DNA from: Candidatus Electronema sp.
GTDB taxonomy: Bacteria > Desulfobacterota > Desulfobulbia > Desulfobulbales > Desulfobulbaceae
Direction of reading: 5' to 3'
DNA length: 54,046 nucleotides
Assembly (NCBI GenBank): GCA_026645415.1
Contig: JAPEVH010000004.1
Location: forward strand, 1-54,046
Below the pieces are notes generated by a model that saw nothing but the letters and a program-made list of their open reading frames with translations, had not been told where the DNA came from and did no database searches. Below, one piece after another: positions 24,584-33,229 of the stretch. Both the position numbers and the translations under genes were made by a program. The first letter of the stretch is position 1; every line of letters begins with the position of its first letter.

Positions 24584-27500
24584 GTGAAGAAAAAAATATC
24601 GCTGCTCCTTGTTGCAATCCTGTGCTGTTTCCTTCTGTCTTCCGCATCGGCGGGTAATTCGGGCGAATCCCTGCTTCGCATGTTTATGATGATAAAGCTG
24701 GGAGGAAAAGCTGCCTCACCCAAAGTTTCTCTCAACGCAAATCCGGCAACGATCACGCTGGGTGAAGGAGCAACCCTGAGCTGGACCAGCACGAACGCCG
24801 ACACGGTCAGCATTGACAACGGCATCGGTGATGTTGCTCTGAACGGCTCTGCGTCTGTGGAACCGACAGCGACAACAACCTATACGGCCACTGCCACAGG
24901 AGCAAAAGGCACTGTTACGGACAGTGTCACAATCACTGTGCTCCAGCCGCCCACGGTTTCGCTGACCGCTGATCCGGCCTCCATCGTCGATGGAGACAGC
25001 GCAACCCTGACTTGGAGCTGTACAAATGCCGACACGGTCAGTATAGACAACGGCATCGGCGCGGTCGATCCCAGCGGCACGCGCAGCGTTTCTCCCGCAG
25101 CGACAACCACCTACACAATCACCGCCACTGGTGCGGGCGGCACGGCCTCGGACACTGCCACAGTTGACGTGGTGCCTGCTTCAATCACCATCTCTGCCGT
25201 CTCGGAGACCATTGCCGCCGGTGAATCCACCGAGCTGTCCTGGCAGAGCCGCAACGTTGAAAATATCAGCATTGACAACGGCATCGGGGAGGTCTTGGCA
25301 AACGCTTCCCGCAGCGTCAGTCCCGATCATACCACAACTTACACCATCACCGGCTCAGGTGCAAATGGCACGGTCAGCGCGCAGGTGACAGTGCAGGTGA
25401 CTGGCAGTCCAGCAGCGCAGCCGGAAGGCTCGTTCGGTGAGCAGTATGGCGATCTTGTGCCGCCGGATGCGACGGTTGCTGAATACGATGCAAAGCGGTT
25501 CGCTCTGATCACCGGTGTGGTGCATGATCTGCACGACGCGCCGCTGGCGGATGTGCGCATCACGTTGCATGGGCATCCTGAATACGGCACGGTGCGGAGC
25601 GAGACAGACGGCAGATTCACCATTCCTGTGGAAGGCGGCGGCACCATGACCCTTGCCTATCAACGGGCCGGGTACATCACCTCGCATCGGCAGGTGTATG
25701 TGCCGTGGAATGACATTGCTGTTGCGGAAACCGTGCAGATGCTGGCTGAAGATTCGGCGGCAACGAAAGTCACCTTTGACGGCAATCCTGCAACCGTGGT
25801 CACGCATACCAGCACGCCGGTTGCTGATGAATTCGGCAGCCGCTCTGCGACCGTCGTTTTTCAGGGCGACAACATGGCCTATCTGGTGGACGAGCAGGGC
25901 AATGACATTCAGCCCCTGACGAGCATCACGACCAGAGCCACGGAATTTACAACGCAGGAATCCATGCCTGCGGTTTTGCCGCCCAATTCAGCCTATACCT
26001 ATTGCTCTGAACTGTCCGTGGACGGTGCAGCGCGGGTGCGCTTTGAAAAACCAGTCGTGTTGTGGGTGGACAACTTCCTTGGCTTTGAGGTCGGCGAGGC
26101 CGTGCCAGTCGGGTATTACGACCGGGATCGCGGGGTCTGGGTGCCGTCTGAGAACGGCATTGTGGTCAAGCTGCTGGATACGAATGGCGACGGTGTTGTT
26201 GACGCTCTGGATTCAGACAAAGACGGCCTGCCGAATGACTTGAACAATGACGGCTCTTTTGCCGATGAAGTGATTGGTTTGGAAGATGCGAGCCGCTATG
26301 CTCCGGGAAAGACCTTCTGGCGGACGGCTGTCACCCATTTCACGCCGTGGGACTGCAACTGGCCTTATGGCCCGCCGGAGGGTGCGACTGCCCCGAATCA
26401 GAAAGGTGGCCCTGATGCTGGAGCAGGCAATGATGATGCGCCGGACGGTTGCGAGGCGATCAACTCCTACGTCAAGAAACGGGGCCGGGTCTTTCATGAA
26501 GATATTCCGATTCCGGGAACCGGCATGACCCTGCATTACGCCTCCAATCGGGCGGACGGTTACAAGCAGGTCATCACAGTTCCGGCCAGCGGCGACACGG
26601 TGCCGGAGAGTCTGAAAAGCATCATTGTTGAGGTGGAGCTTGCAGGCCGCAAGCTGACGCAGACTTTGGAGCCGCTGCCAAACAAGCAGGCGCAATTTGT
26701 CTGGGATGGTTTGGATTATCTGGGACGGGAAGCAGGAACCGTGGATGCCGATGTTGCTGTCGGCTTTGTTTATGATGCTGTGTATATGACAGCCGGAGTA
26801 TTTTCCAATTCCTTTGCTCAGGCCGGGAGTGATGTCACCGGCATCCGGGCGCGGCAGGAGGTTATTTCCTGGCAGCGTTTTGAGCTTCAGGTTGGCGCAG
26901 GAAAAGCTGCGGGCAACATTGCTGAAGGCTGGACTCTGTCTGATCATCATGCCGTTGGACCCGGTGCCCTGTACCTTTACAAAGGGGATGGATCAATTCT
27001 GGAAAACAATAACACTCAAATCATAACAACAGTGGCTGGCAACGGCACTGTGGGCCACTCTGGCGACAATGGCCCGGCAACTGAGGCCAGCATTAATCCT
27101 CCAGAAGGAGTGACGACAGATCAGGCAGGGAATCTCTTCATTGCTAATGCCGGTTATTATCACAGTTACATTCGCAAGGTGGATACAAACGGCATAATCA
27201 CCACAATGGCTGGCACCGGTTCTGAGGGCTACAACGGTGACAACATTCCGGCAACAGAGGCTAACCTTGATGCCCCAATGGGAGTGGCAATAGACCAAGC
27301 AGGAAATATCTTCATTGCGGATGCAAAGCATCATCGCATTCGTAAGGTAGATACCAACGGCATTATTACCACAGTGGCTGGCAATGGTTCTGATGGTTAC
27401 AATGGCGACAACATTCCGGCAACCGAGGCCAGCCTTGATACCCCAATGGGAGTGGCAATAGACCAAGCAGGAAATATCTTCATTGCCGATTATGAGAACT

Positions 27501-30500
27501 GTCGCATCCGCAAGGTGGATACTGATGGTATTATCACCACAGTGGCTGGCAACGGCTCTTGGGGAACTTATTGCACGAATGGCGAAAATGGTCCGGCAAC
27601 TGAGGCTAGCATCGGCAATCCAATAGGATTGGCAATAGACCAAGCAGGAAATATCTTCATTGCCGAAATCTGGAGTTATTGCATCCGCAAGGTGGATGCT
27701 GCTGGCATTATCACCACAGTGGCTGGCCCCGGCTCTTATGGCTACAGCGGTGACAACGGTCCGGCAACTGAGGCTGGCATCGGCAATCCAAGTGGTGTGG
27801 CAATAGATCAGGCGGGAAATGTTTTCATTACCGATATTGAGAATCATCGCATCCGCAAGGTCAATACTGATGGTATAATCACCACAGTGGCTGGCAATGG
27901 CTCTTATCGTTACAACGGCGATAATATCCCGGCAACTGAGGCCAGTCTTTATAAGCCAGCAGGAATAGCAATAGATCAAGCAGGAAATATCTTCATTGCC
28001 GATACCGTAAACAAACGTGTCCGAAAAGTCTCCTTTGCCTCTGCTCTTTTCAGGTCGAGCCTGCTTGCCGCAGGCGACATCCCCTTTGCCGACCCCAACG
28101 GCCTCGGTTACATCATGTCCGCTGCCGGACTGCATAAAAAGACCATTGATTTAGACAGCGGCCTTGTCCTCCAGGAATTCGGCTATGACAGCGAAGACAA
28201 GCTGATTTCCATCACCGACCAGTTCGGCAATGTCACCACCATTGAGCGGGACACGAACGGCACAGCGACCGCCATTGTCTCCCCGGACGGTCTGCGCACC
28301 GAGCTGCACATCAACGCCGACCGGCAGCTTGCCAAGATTGTGTACCCGGACAGCAGCGCCTACACGTTCACCTACACCGCTGACGACCTGATGACCGTTG
28401 AAGAGGAACCCAACGGCAACCGCTTTGAACATGTTTTTGATGCCAACGGTAAAATCCTTGAGGTGCTTGACGAGGAAGGCGGCAACTGGCAATACTCGCG
28501 GCAGCGGCTGGCGAACGGCGACGTGCGGATTGAATCTGTCACAGCCGAGGGCAACCGCACGGTCAATCTGGACAACACCGCGTCCACCGGGGCTTTTTCC
28601 ACTGTCACCATTGATCCGAGCGGCAATGAAAGCAGCTTCAGCCGCACTGCTGACGGCCTCAGTGAGACAAGGGAGCTTTCCTGCGGCATGACCAGCTGGA
28701 CAGACTACGGCCTAGATGCGGAATACAAGTACAAGGTGGCGCGAAGCACAGGCACGCAGTCGCCTGCCGGACTGACCAAAATTGCTCAGATTGAGAAAAG
28801 CTATCAGGATACGGATGCGAACGAGCTGCCCGACCTGATCACGGAAACGGTCTCCCGCGACGGCAGACTGACAACCCTGGTGCAGAACACCCTGACAGGG
28901 GAAAAAACTGTCACCACGCCGGAAGGCAGGACCGTGACGGCCAAGTATGATCCGGCGACCCTGCTCACCACCAATGTGAGTCTTCCCGGTCTGTTCCCGA
29001 CGAACTACGCCTATGACAGCAAGGGCCGTCTGACTTCGGTCACGACGGATGAGCGGACAGCGGCTTTCAGCTACAACGCCCAAGGCTTCTTAGCCTCGCA
29101 GACCGACCCGGAAGGCCGCAGCACCTCCTACGCGCATGATGCGGTGGGCAGAGTGACCGGCATCACCCGGCCTGATGCCAGCACGGTCCAGTTCAGCTAC
29201 GACAGCAACGGCAACATGACCGTGCTGACCAATCCCTCGGCGACAAATCATCTTTTTGATTACAACAAGGTCAACAGGCAGAACGCCTATCAGACCCCGA
29301 TCAGCGGCTCGTACAGCTTTGTCTATGACAAGGACAGGCGGCTGAAGCAGGCCGATTTCCCTTCCGGCGCGCAGATCAGCAATATCTACACTGACAACCG
29401 GCTGACCCGGATGCAGACTCCTGAAGGCGCTGTCGATTATACGTACCTTTGCAGCTCAAAGGTCGGTTCGATCAGCAAGGGGACGGAATCGCTTGCTTAT
29501 GCCTATGACGGCAGTCTGCTCACTTCGGAAAGCAAGAGCGGCACGCTCAATCAGACGCTGGAGTTCGCCTATAACAACGACTTCAATCTGTCCGCAATCA
29601 CTTACGCAGGCGGCACGGAAAACCTCAGTTATGATGACGACGGCCTGCTGATCAGTGTCGGCGCCTACACCGTGAGCAGAAATGCGGCCAACGGCCTGCC
29701 GGAGCAGGTCAGCGGCAATGCCCTGAACCGCAGCCGCAGCTTCAACGGCTATGGAGAACTGACTGCCGAGAACGCTGCGGTCAACAGCCTGCCTGTCAGC
29801 GGCTGGTCTGTGACCCGGAATAAAAACGGCAGAATCCTGAGCAAGACCGAGACCGTGAACGGCAGCACGGTTGCGTATGCCTATACCTACGACGCAATGG
29901 GCAGACTGCTGACCGTGCGCAAAGACGGCTCCCTTGTCGAGGAATATCAGTACGGACTGAACGGCAGCCGCACGTATGAAAAGAATACCTTGAAAGGTGA
30001 ATCAGGCCGGACGTACTCGTATTCTGTCGAGGATCATCTGCTGTCCGCAGGCGGGGTGAGCTACGAGTTTAATGCGGACGGCTTCCTGACCAAGAAAACT
30101 CAAGGCGGCGACGTAACAAACTGCACGTATTCCTCTCGCGGCGAGCTGCTGCACGTCACGCTGCCGGGCGGCAAGAGCATTGACTACCTCCATGACCCGC
30201 TGGGCCGCAGGATTGCCAAGAAGGTCAACGGCAGCATTGTGGAAAAATACCTCTGGCGCGGCCTGACTCAGTTGCTGGCAGTCTATGACGGCAGCGACAA
30301 GCTGCTGATGCGCTTTGAATATGCGGACGGCAGAATGCCGGTCGCCATGACCGCAGGCGGCGCGAGCTATTATCTCGGCTATGATCAGGTCGGCTCGTTG
30401 CGCACGGTTGCCGATGCGACCGGCAGCGTGGTCAAAGCAGTCAGCTATGATTCCTTCGGCACAATCCTTTCCGACAGCAATTCCGCCTTGGCCGTGCCTT

Positions 30501-31111
30501 TCGGCTTTGCAGGCGGCCTCCATGACCGGGAGACCGGATTAGTCAAATTCGGCTTCCGGGATTACGATCCGGCAATCGGGCGTTGGGTTGCTAAAGACCC
30601 GATCTTCTTTGCGGGCGGGGATGTGGATTTGTATGGGTATGTGTTGGGGGATCCGGTGAATTTTGTTGATCCTGATGGAAGGGCTATCCATATTGTTGCC
30701 GGTGCTGTTATCGGTGGTGCCTTCAGTGGATATTCTGCATATGCTAACGGAGCTGGCTTTGAAGAGATTATTGAGCAAACTCTTGCTGGTGTGGTAATGG
30801 GTGGAATAGCTGCACTTGTACCATTCAACCCGATCATTGTCGGGGCACTCTATGGTGGTTTGGGCGAATTAGCATCTCAGGATATTTCCCGTAAGTATAA
30901 TCCTTGTCGTGAATTTGATGGGATAAGCCTTGGTTTGGCAGTCTTATCAGGTGGATTAGGCGGAGGTTTTGGGCAAGGGGTTGGTGATGTGGCGAAAAGT
31001 ATGGGGGCGACAAAGGTAGGCGTGAAAATTATGGAGACTGTTTCTGGCACTGTTTGGGATGGTGGATACAAAGGAGAATATGATAAAAGGGGGCGGTCAT
31101 CAGCCCGGTAG
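24584..31111 (+). CDS. secreted Ig/NHL/RHS-repeat protein (polymorphic toxin-like)
   Basis: A 2175-residue protein starting at GTG (GAGGA 7 bases upstream) with a Sec signal peptide (cleavage near SASA, 23). In order: three Ig-like repeats (~46-272; LSWTSTNADTVSIDNGIG and variants); a carboxypeptidase-regulatory-like beta domain (~291-370); a calcium-loop run (LDTNGDGVVDALDSDKDG, ~531); a TcdB-middle-like region (~620-790); six NHL propeller repeats of 56 residues (~809-1150); RHS/YD repeats (~1166-1990); the RHS core ending RDYDPAIGRWVAKDP ... VDPDG (~1990-2033). The 140-residue tip is glycine/alanine-rich and hydrophobic, with no recognisable catalytic domain. RHS shells encapsulate and release C-terminal toxins. 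Base composition is GC-rich until ~30600 and drops in the tip, typical of tip exchange. The stop codon lies inside a dispersed palindromic repeat. No immunity gene follows directly. Confidence 0.88.
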   Translation: MKKKISLLLVAILCCFLLSSASAGNSGESLLRMFMMIKLGGKAASPKVSLNANPATITLGEGATLSWTSTNADTVSIDNGIGDVALNGSASVEPTATTTYTATATGAKGTVTDSVTITVLQPPTVSLTADPASIVDGDSATLTWSCTNADTVSIDNGIGAVDPSGTRSVSPAATTTYTITATGAGGTASDTATVDVVPASITISAVSETIAAGESTELSWQSRNVENISIDNGIGEVLANASRSVSPDHTTTYTITGSGANGTVSAQVTVQVTGSPAAQPEGSFGEQYGDLVPPDATVAEYDAKRFALITGVVHDLHDAPLADVRITLHGHPEYGTVRSETDGRFTIPVEGGGTMTLAYQRAGYITSHRQVYVPWNDIAVAETVQMLAEDSAATKVTFDGNPATVVTHTSTPVADEFGSRSATVVFQGDNMAYLVDEQGNDIQPLTSITTRATEFTTQESMPAVLPPNSAYTYCSELSVDGAARVRFEKPVVLWVDNFLGFEVGEAVPVGYYDRDRGVWVPSENGIVVKLLDTNGDGVVDALDSDKDGLPNDLNNDGSFADEVIGLEDASRYAPGKTFWRTAVTHFTPWDCNWPYGPPEGATAPNQKGGPDAGAGNDDAPDGCEAINSYVKKRGRVFHEDIPIPGTGMTLHYASNRADGYKQVITVPASGDTVPESLKSIIVEVELAGRKLTQTLEPLPNKQAQFVWDGLDYLGREAGTVDADVAVGFVYDAVYMTAGVFSNSFAQAGSDVTGIRARQEVISWQRFELQVGAGKAAGNIAEGWTLSDHHAVGPGALYLYKGDGSILENNNTQIITTVAGNGTVGHSGDNGPATEASINPPEGVTTDQAGNLFIANAGYYHSYIRKVDTNGIITTMAGTGSEGYNGDNIPATEANLDAPMGVAIDQAGNIFIADAKHHRIRKVDTNGIITTVAGNGSDGYNGDNIPATEASLDTPMGVAIDQAGNIFIADYENCRIRKVDTDGIITTVAGNGSWGTYCTNGENGPATEASIGNPIGLAIDQAGNIFIAEIWSYCIRKVDAAGIITTVAGPGSYGYSGDNGPATEAGIGNPSGVAIDQAGNVFITDIENHRIRKVNTDGIITTVAGNGSYRYNGDNIPATEASLYKPAGIAIDQAGNIFIADTVNKRVRKVSFASALFRSSLLAAGDIPFADPNGLGYIMSAAGLHKKTIDLDSGLVLQEFGYDSEDKLISITDQFGNVTTIERDTNGTATAIVSPDGLRTELHINADRQLAKIVYPDSSAYTFTYTADDLMTVEEEPNGNRFEHVFDANGKILEVLDEEGGNWQYSRQRLANGDVRIESVTAEGNRTVNLDNTASTGAFSTVTIDPSGNESSFSRTADGLSETRELSCGMTSWTDYGLDAEYKYKVARSTGTQSPAGLTKIAQIEKSYQDTDANELPDLITETVSRDGRLTTLVQNTLTGEKTVTTPEGRTVTAKYDPATLLTTNVSLPGLFPTNYAYDSKGRLTSVTTDERTAAFSYNAQGFLASQTDPEGRSTSYAHDAVGRVTGITRPDASTVQFSYDSNGNMTVLTNPSATNHLFDYNKVNRQNAYQTPISGSYSFVYDKDRRLKQADFPSGAQISNIYTDNRLTRMQTPEGAVDYTYLCSSKVGSISKGTESLAYAYDGSLLTSESKSGTLNQTLEFAYNNDFNLSAITYAGGTENLSYDDDGLLISVGAYTVSRNAANGLPEQVSGNALNRSRSFNGYGELTAENAAVNSLPVSGWSVTRNKNGRILSKTETVNGSTVAYAYTYDAMGRLLTVRKDGSLVEEYQYGLNGSRTYEKNTLKGESGRTYSYSVEDHLLSAGGVSYEFNADGFLTKKTQGGDVTNCTYSSRGELLHVTLPGGKSIDYLHDPLGRRIAKKVNGSIVEKYLWRGLTQLLAVYDGSDKLLMRFEYADGRMPVAMTAGGASYYLGYDQVGSLRTVADATGSVVKAVSYDSFGTILSDSNSALAVPFGFAGGLHDRETGLVKFGFRDYDPAIGRWVAKDPIFFAGGDVDLYGYVLGDPVNFVDPDGRAIHIVAGAVIGGAFSGYSAYANGAGFEEIIEQTLAGVVMGGIAALVPFNPIIVGALYGGLGELASQDISRKYNPCREFDGISLGLAVLSGGLGGGFGQGVGDVAKSMGATKVGVKIMETVSGTVWDGGYKGEYDKRGRSSAR
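27020..28030. repeat. six 168-bp NHL-encoding tandem repeats
   Basis: Six copies of a 56-residue unit (IITTVAGNGS ... GDNIPATEAS ... AIDQAGNIFIAD ... IRKVDTNG) follow each other, one carrying a three-residue insertion. The DNA is strongly conserved among copies, indicating recent duplication or conversion. Six blades suit a closed beta-propeller. Confidence 0.9.
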
Positions 31112-31151
31112 GTTGGTGGTGAGGCACGAACCCCGACAAAACATGGCGCAG
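31105..31151 (+). repeat. palindromic intergenic repeat, copy R1
   Basis: Begins CGGTAGGTTGG, has the dyad arms GGTT..GGT and ACCCCGAC around GAGGCACGA, and ends ATGGCGCAG. It supplies the TAG stop of the RHS gene. It resembles the GTAGGTTGGGGTGAGGAACG family found dispersed in many bacteria. Confidence 0.75.
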
Positions 31152-31161
31152 CTCGGTAGCT

Positions 31162-31210
31162 CGGTAGGTTAGGGATGAAGAACGACCCCCGATAATCATA
31201 AGGCGAGTCG
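31162..31210 (+). repeat. palindromic intergenic repeat, copy R2 (decayed)
   Basis: Begins CGGTAGGTTAGGGATGAAG and continues AACGACCCCCGATAAT, a diverged version of R1 and R4. Confidence 0.65.
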
Positions 31211-31250
31211 AACATGTCGGGGTTTGTGCCGCTCACCCGCAACCTATGAG
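31211..31250 (-). repeat. palindromic intergenic repeat, copy R3 (inverted)
   Basis: On the minus strand it reads ATAGGTTGCGGGTGAGCGGC, then ACAAACCCCGACATGTT. It faces R2, so R2 and R3 can form a larger imperfect hairpin. Confidence 0.65.
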
Positions 31251-31278
31251 CTGACAAACAGCAGAGATTTTGCCATTC

Positions 31279-31410
31279 AAAAGGCTTGGGTTTTGCCTGT
31301 CAAAAGGCGTAGGGTTTTCCTATCAAAAGCCCTGGCTTCTACCTATCAAAAAACCTCCCTTCTATATATCAAAAGGGAGGTTTTTACATCTCAAAAGGGA
31401 GACCTTTTAG
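31279..31410. repeat. tandem array B, units of 22-23 bp
   Basis: Units start at 31279, 31302, 31325, 31348, 31371 and 31393, giving four 23-bp steps and one 22-bp step. Each begins AAAA; units 1-3 end GCCTGTC, TCCTATC and ACCTATC, the same junction as array A at 15923. Between these, the sequences differ from unit to unit but are mostly self-complementary (AAGCCCTGGCTT in unit 3, AAAAGG..CCTTTT in unit 6) or complementary to the neighbour (units 4 and 5). It lies exactly between repeats R3 and R4. Confidence 0.8.
31349..31385. terminator. bidirectional terminator-like hairpin within array B
   Basis: AAAAACCTCCCTT (31349-31361) pairs with AAGGGAGGTTTTT (31373-31385), a 13-bp stem with an 11-base loop, A-rich on one side and T-rich on the other. 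It could end transcription of the RHS gene from either strand. Confidence 0.65.
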
Positions 31411-31411
31411 C

Positions 31412-31460
31412 ACGGTAGGTTGGGGTGAGGAACGAACCCCAACAACAAATGGCGCAACGG
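31412..31460 (+). repeat. palindromic intergenic repeat, copy R4
   Basis: The best-preserved copy: CGGTAGG, then dyad arms GTTGGGGT and ACCCCAAC around GAGGAACGA, ending ATGGCGCAACGG. It closes the repeat block that begins with R1. Confidence 0.8.
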
Positions 31461-31606
31461 AAACTACCTGTCCCTTTTCCGATCACCTGTCAATCAACTC
31501 GCTGCAATGGATGTTGTTCTTGTTTTGCTGGGTGGAGGAAAGGAAAACGGGATGATCTCGGACTTGTCCCTTTGCCTGCACAGAATGATTCCTGTATAGT
31601 GAAATT

Positions 31607-32050
31607 ATGATGAAGATATATCTTGATAACTGCTGCATTCAAAGACCGTTTGATGATCGCAGTTAGCTGAGAATCGCTGTGGAGGGTGAAATCATTCTGA
31701 ATATTATCTCGCAGATTGAAGCGGGAAAAATCAACCTGCTTTCATCCGAAATTTCAAGCTATGAAGCGGAGAAAATAAGCAATACCTTTCGCAGAGAGTT
31801 CACCCTGAAGGTGTTGAGTGAACGAAGTGAATTTATCCGGCTGAATGACGAAATTGAAAATCGCTCAAGGATCTTCACCGAGTTCGGAATCAAACCGATA
31901 GATGCCCTGCATCTTGCATCGGCGGAAGTGCTGGAAGCTGATTTCTTCTGCACCTGCGACGATAAGTTTTTGAAAAAGGCGAAAGGAATAGACGACCTCG
32001 GAGTCAGGGCTGTTTCAATCCTTGAATTGTTACAGGAGATGGAAAAATGA
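31607..32050 (+). pseudogene. PIN-domain (VapC-type) toxin gene broken by an amber codon
   Basis: Translated through one in-frame TAG (31664-31666), the frame gives a 147-codon PIN-domain toxin: MKIYLDNCCIQRPFDD at the N-terminus with the first catalytic Asp, ISSYEAEK, then GIKPIDALHLASAE and FCTCDDKFLKK with the C-terminal acidic residues. Homologues normally have Gln at the TAG position (RPFDDxSQxR), so a single CAG-to-TAG change explains it. A GTG at 31679 could restart translation but would lose the first catalytic Asp. A TATAGT at 31595-31600 with TTGCCT 17 bp upstream is a weak promoter candidate. The stop overlaps the next gene's ATG, the classical coupling of a toxin-antitoxin pair. 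Confidence 0.75.
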
Positions 32051-32253
32051 GTGCTACGGCGACAACGTTGAATGATATAAACATGAAAGCAATCGCTTTA
32101 TTGAGCAATAAGCTCGGAACAGCGGATACAATACGCTTCCTTAATCAGTTCACAACCGGATTCGGCAACTACACGGAAGAAAGAAAAAAGGTGTTTGATA
32201 ATATGAGCCTAGACGATATCGTGAAAGAAATAAAAGAGAGGAGATCAGCCTGA
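32047..32253 (+). CDS. antitoxin-like partner of the PIN toxin
   Basis: A 68-residue protein whose ATG overlaps the PIN gene stop (ATGA). The sequence, with IALLSNKLGTADTIRFLNQF, GNYTEERKKVFD and DDIVKEIKERR, fits the small proteins regularly found beside this subgroup of PIN toxins, with a helical N-terminus and a charged C-terminus that would bind the toxin. With the toxin frame broken it may be a leftover, or may still neutralise related toxins elsewhere. The role rests on family memory and position. Confidence 0.7.
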   Translation: MSATATTLNDINMKAIALLSNKLGTADTIRFLNQFTTGFGNYTEERKKVFDNMSLDDIVKEIKERRSA

Positions 32254-32312
32254 CATGCTGGGATGAGAAATGAAATTGAGATGTTAGCTGGCTCCTGCCC
32301 TTGCCATTTAAT

Positions 32313-33128
32313 TCAGGACAGATAGACATCAAAGCGTATCGTTTTACCCAGCAGGGAATATGATGGCTTTCGACCAGCGAGAAAGGGAGCCTTGACAGGC
32401 CGCTTGATTGCCACCCGCCCGCTGACCGCCAAGGCTGCTGCAAGCAGCTCTTTTTCCGCTTCCGGGTTGTCAGGAGCGGCCAAGAGCTGAAGCATCTGCG
32501 CCTCTTTCTTGACAAGAGCAGATTTATGTCGTTCTGGGAACATAGGATCAAGATAAATCACTTCCATCCGCTGGCCTTGTTTTCGCATTTCTCGCAAAAA
32601 CAAGGTGGCATCACCGACAGTCAGGCGGATTCGGGCGGCAATCGCTGCGGTTTTCGAGTGCTGCTGGGCGCGTTGCAGACCATCCGCCAGCAAAGCAGCC
32701 AAGATAGGTTCTCGTTCAATGATTCGCACCTGACAGCCAGCCGCCGCCAGCAAAAAACTATCTCGGCCCAAACCGCCTGTAGCATCAAGAACTACTGGTC
32801 GACGATTTCCCTTGCAACCAACAGCCTTTAATAACAATTCTCGACCCTGCTGCTGCCGACGATAATCAATCGCGCCAGCAGTAAAATCAACTCGCACTGG
32901 TCCGTTCAAGTGCGGATCATCGAGTTTAACGAGTTCTAAGCCTTCTTGGCTAACTCGAAGCAATAAGATATGCTGCCCCTCAGTTTCAGTCAAAGGCAGT
33001 GCAAGTTGCCGAGCTAATTCCTCTGCCTGAGCAGCCAAAGCTGGGACAGTCCATGTTACAGCTATACTATATCGATGTTTCGTAGCAGGACAATCTACTG
33101 GAACAGACTTTGCCGGTTGATATTTCAT
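32313..33128 (-). CDS. rsmJ: 16S rRNA (guanine1516-N2)-methyltransferase
   Basis: A 271-residue class I SAM methyltransferase. The RsmJ pattern is clear: PHLNGPVRVDFTAGA, YRRQQQGRELLLKA, the SAM loop VLDATGGLGRDSFLLAAAG, the acidic IEREPILAALL, and the catalytic-pocket YLDPMFPERHKSALVKKE, followed by VAIKRPVKAPFL. The product methylates G1516 of 16S rRNA. It is transcribed alone on the minus strand, divergent from kdsB. Confidence 0.93.
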   Translation of the reverse strand: MKYQPAKSVPVDCPATKHRYSIAVTWTVPALAAQAEELARQLALPLTETEGQHILLLRVSQEGLELVKLDDPHLNGPVRVDFTAGAIDYRRQQQGRELLLKAVGCKGNRRPVVLDATGGLGRDSFLLAAAGCQVRIIEREPILAALLADGLQRAQQHSKTAAIAARIRLTVGDATLFLREMRKQGQRMEVIYLDPMFPERHKSALVKKEAQMLQLLAAPDNPEAEKELLAAALAVSGRVAIKRPVKAPFLAGRKPSYSLLGKTIRFDVYLS

Positions 33129-33229
33129 GACGCACGATGTAACATGAGCAAATTTTCTGCAACAGAAAAAAAGAAAAAGGGTTGAAACTTGCCCTGCTCA
33201 TCAAATTTTTCCTTGCTTGCCTAGACGCA

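Noticed and set aside
26993-28135. Long minus-strand frame opposite the NHL repeats (380 codons)
   Set aside because: It exists because the repeats lack stops in that frame; the plus strand has clear NHL motifs and the minus product has no recognisable domain.
31224-31418. Plus-strand open frame through array B
   Set aside because: It crosses repeats and a terminator hairpin and has no start signal.
31607-32050. Pyrrolysine readthrough of TAG in the PIN toxin
   Set aside because: Homologues have Gln, not Lys, at the site, and no pyl genes are visible. A CAG-to-TAG mutation is simpler.
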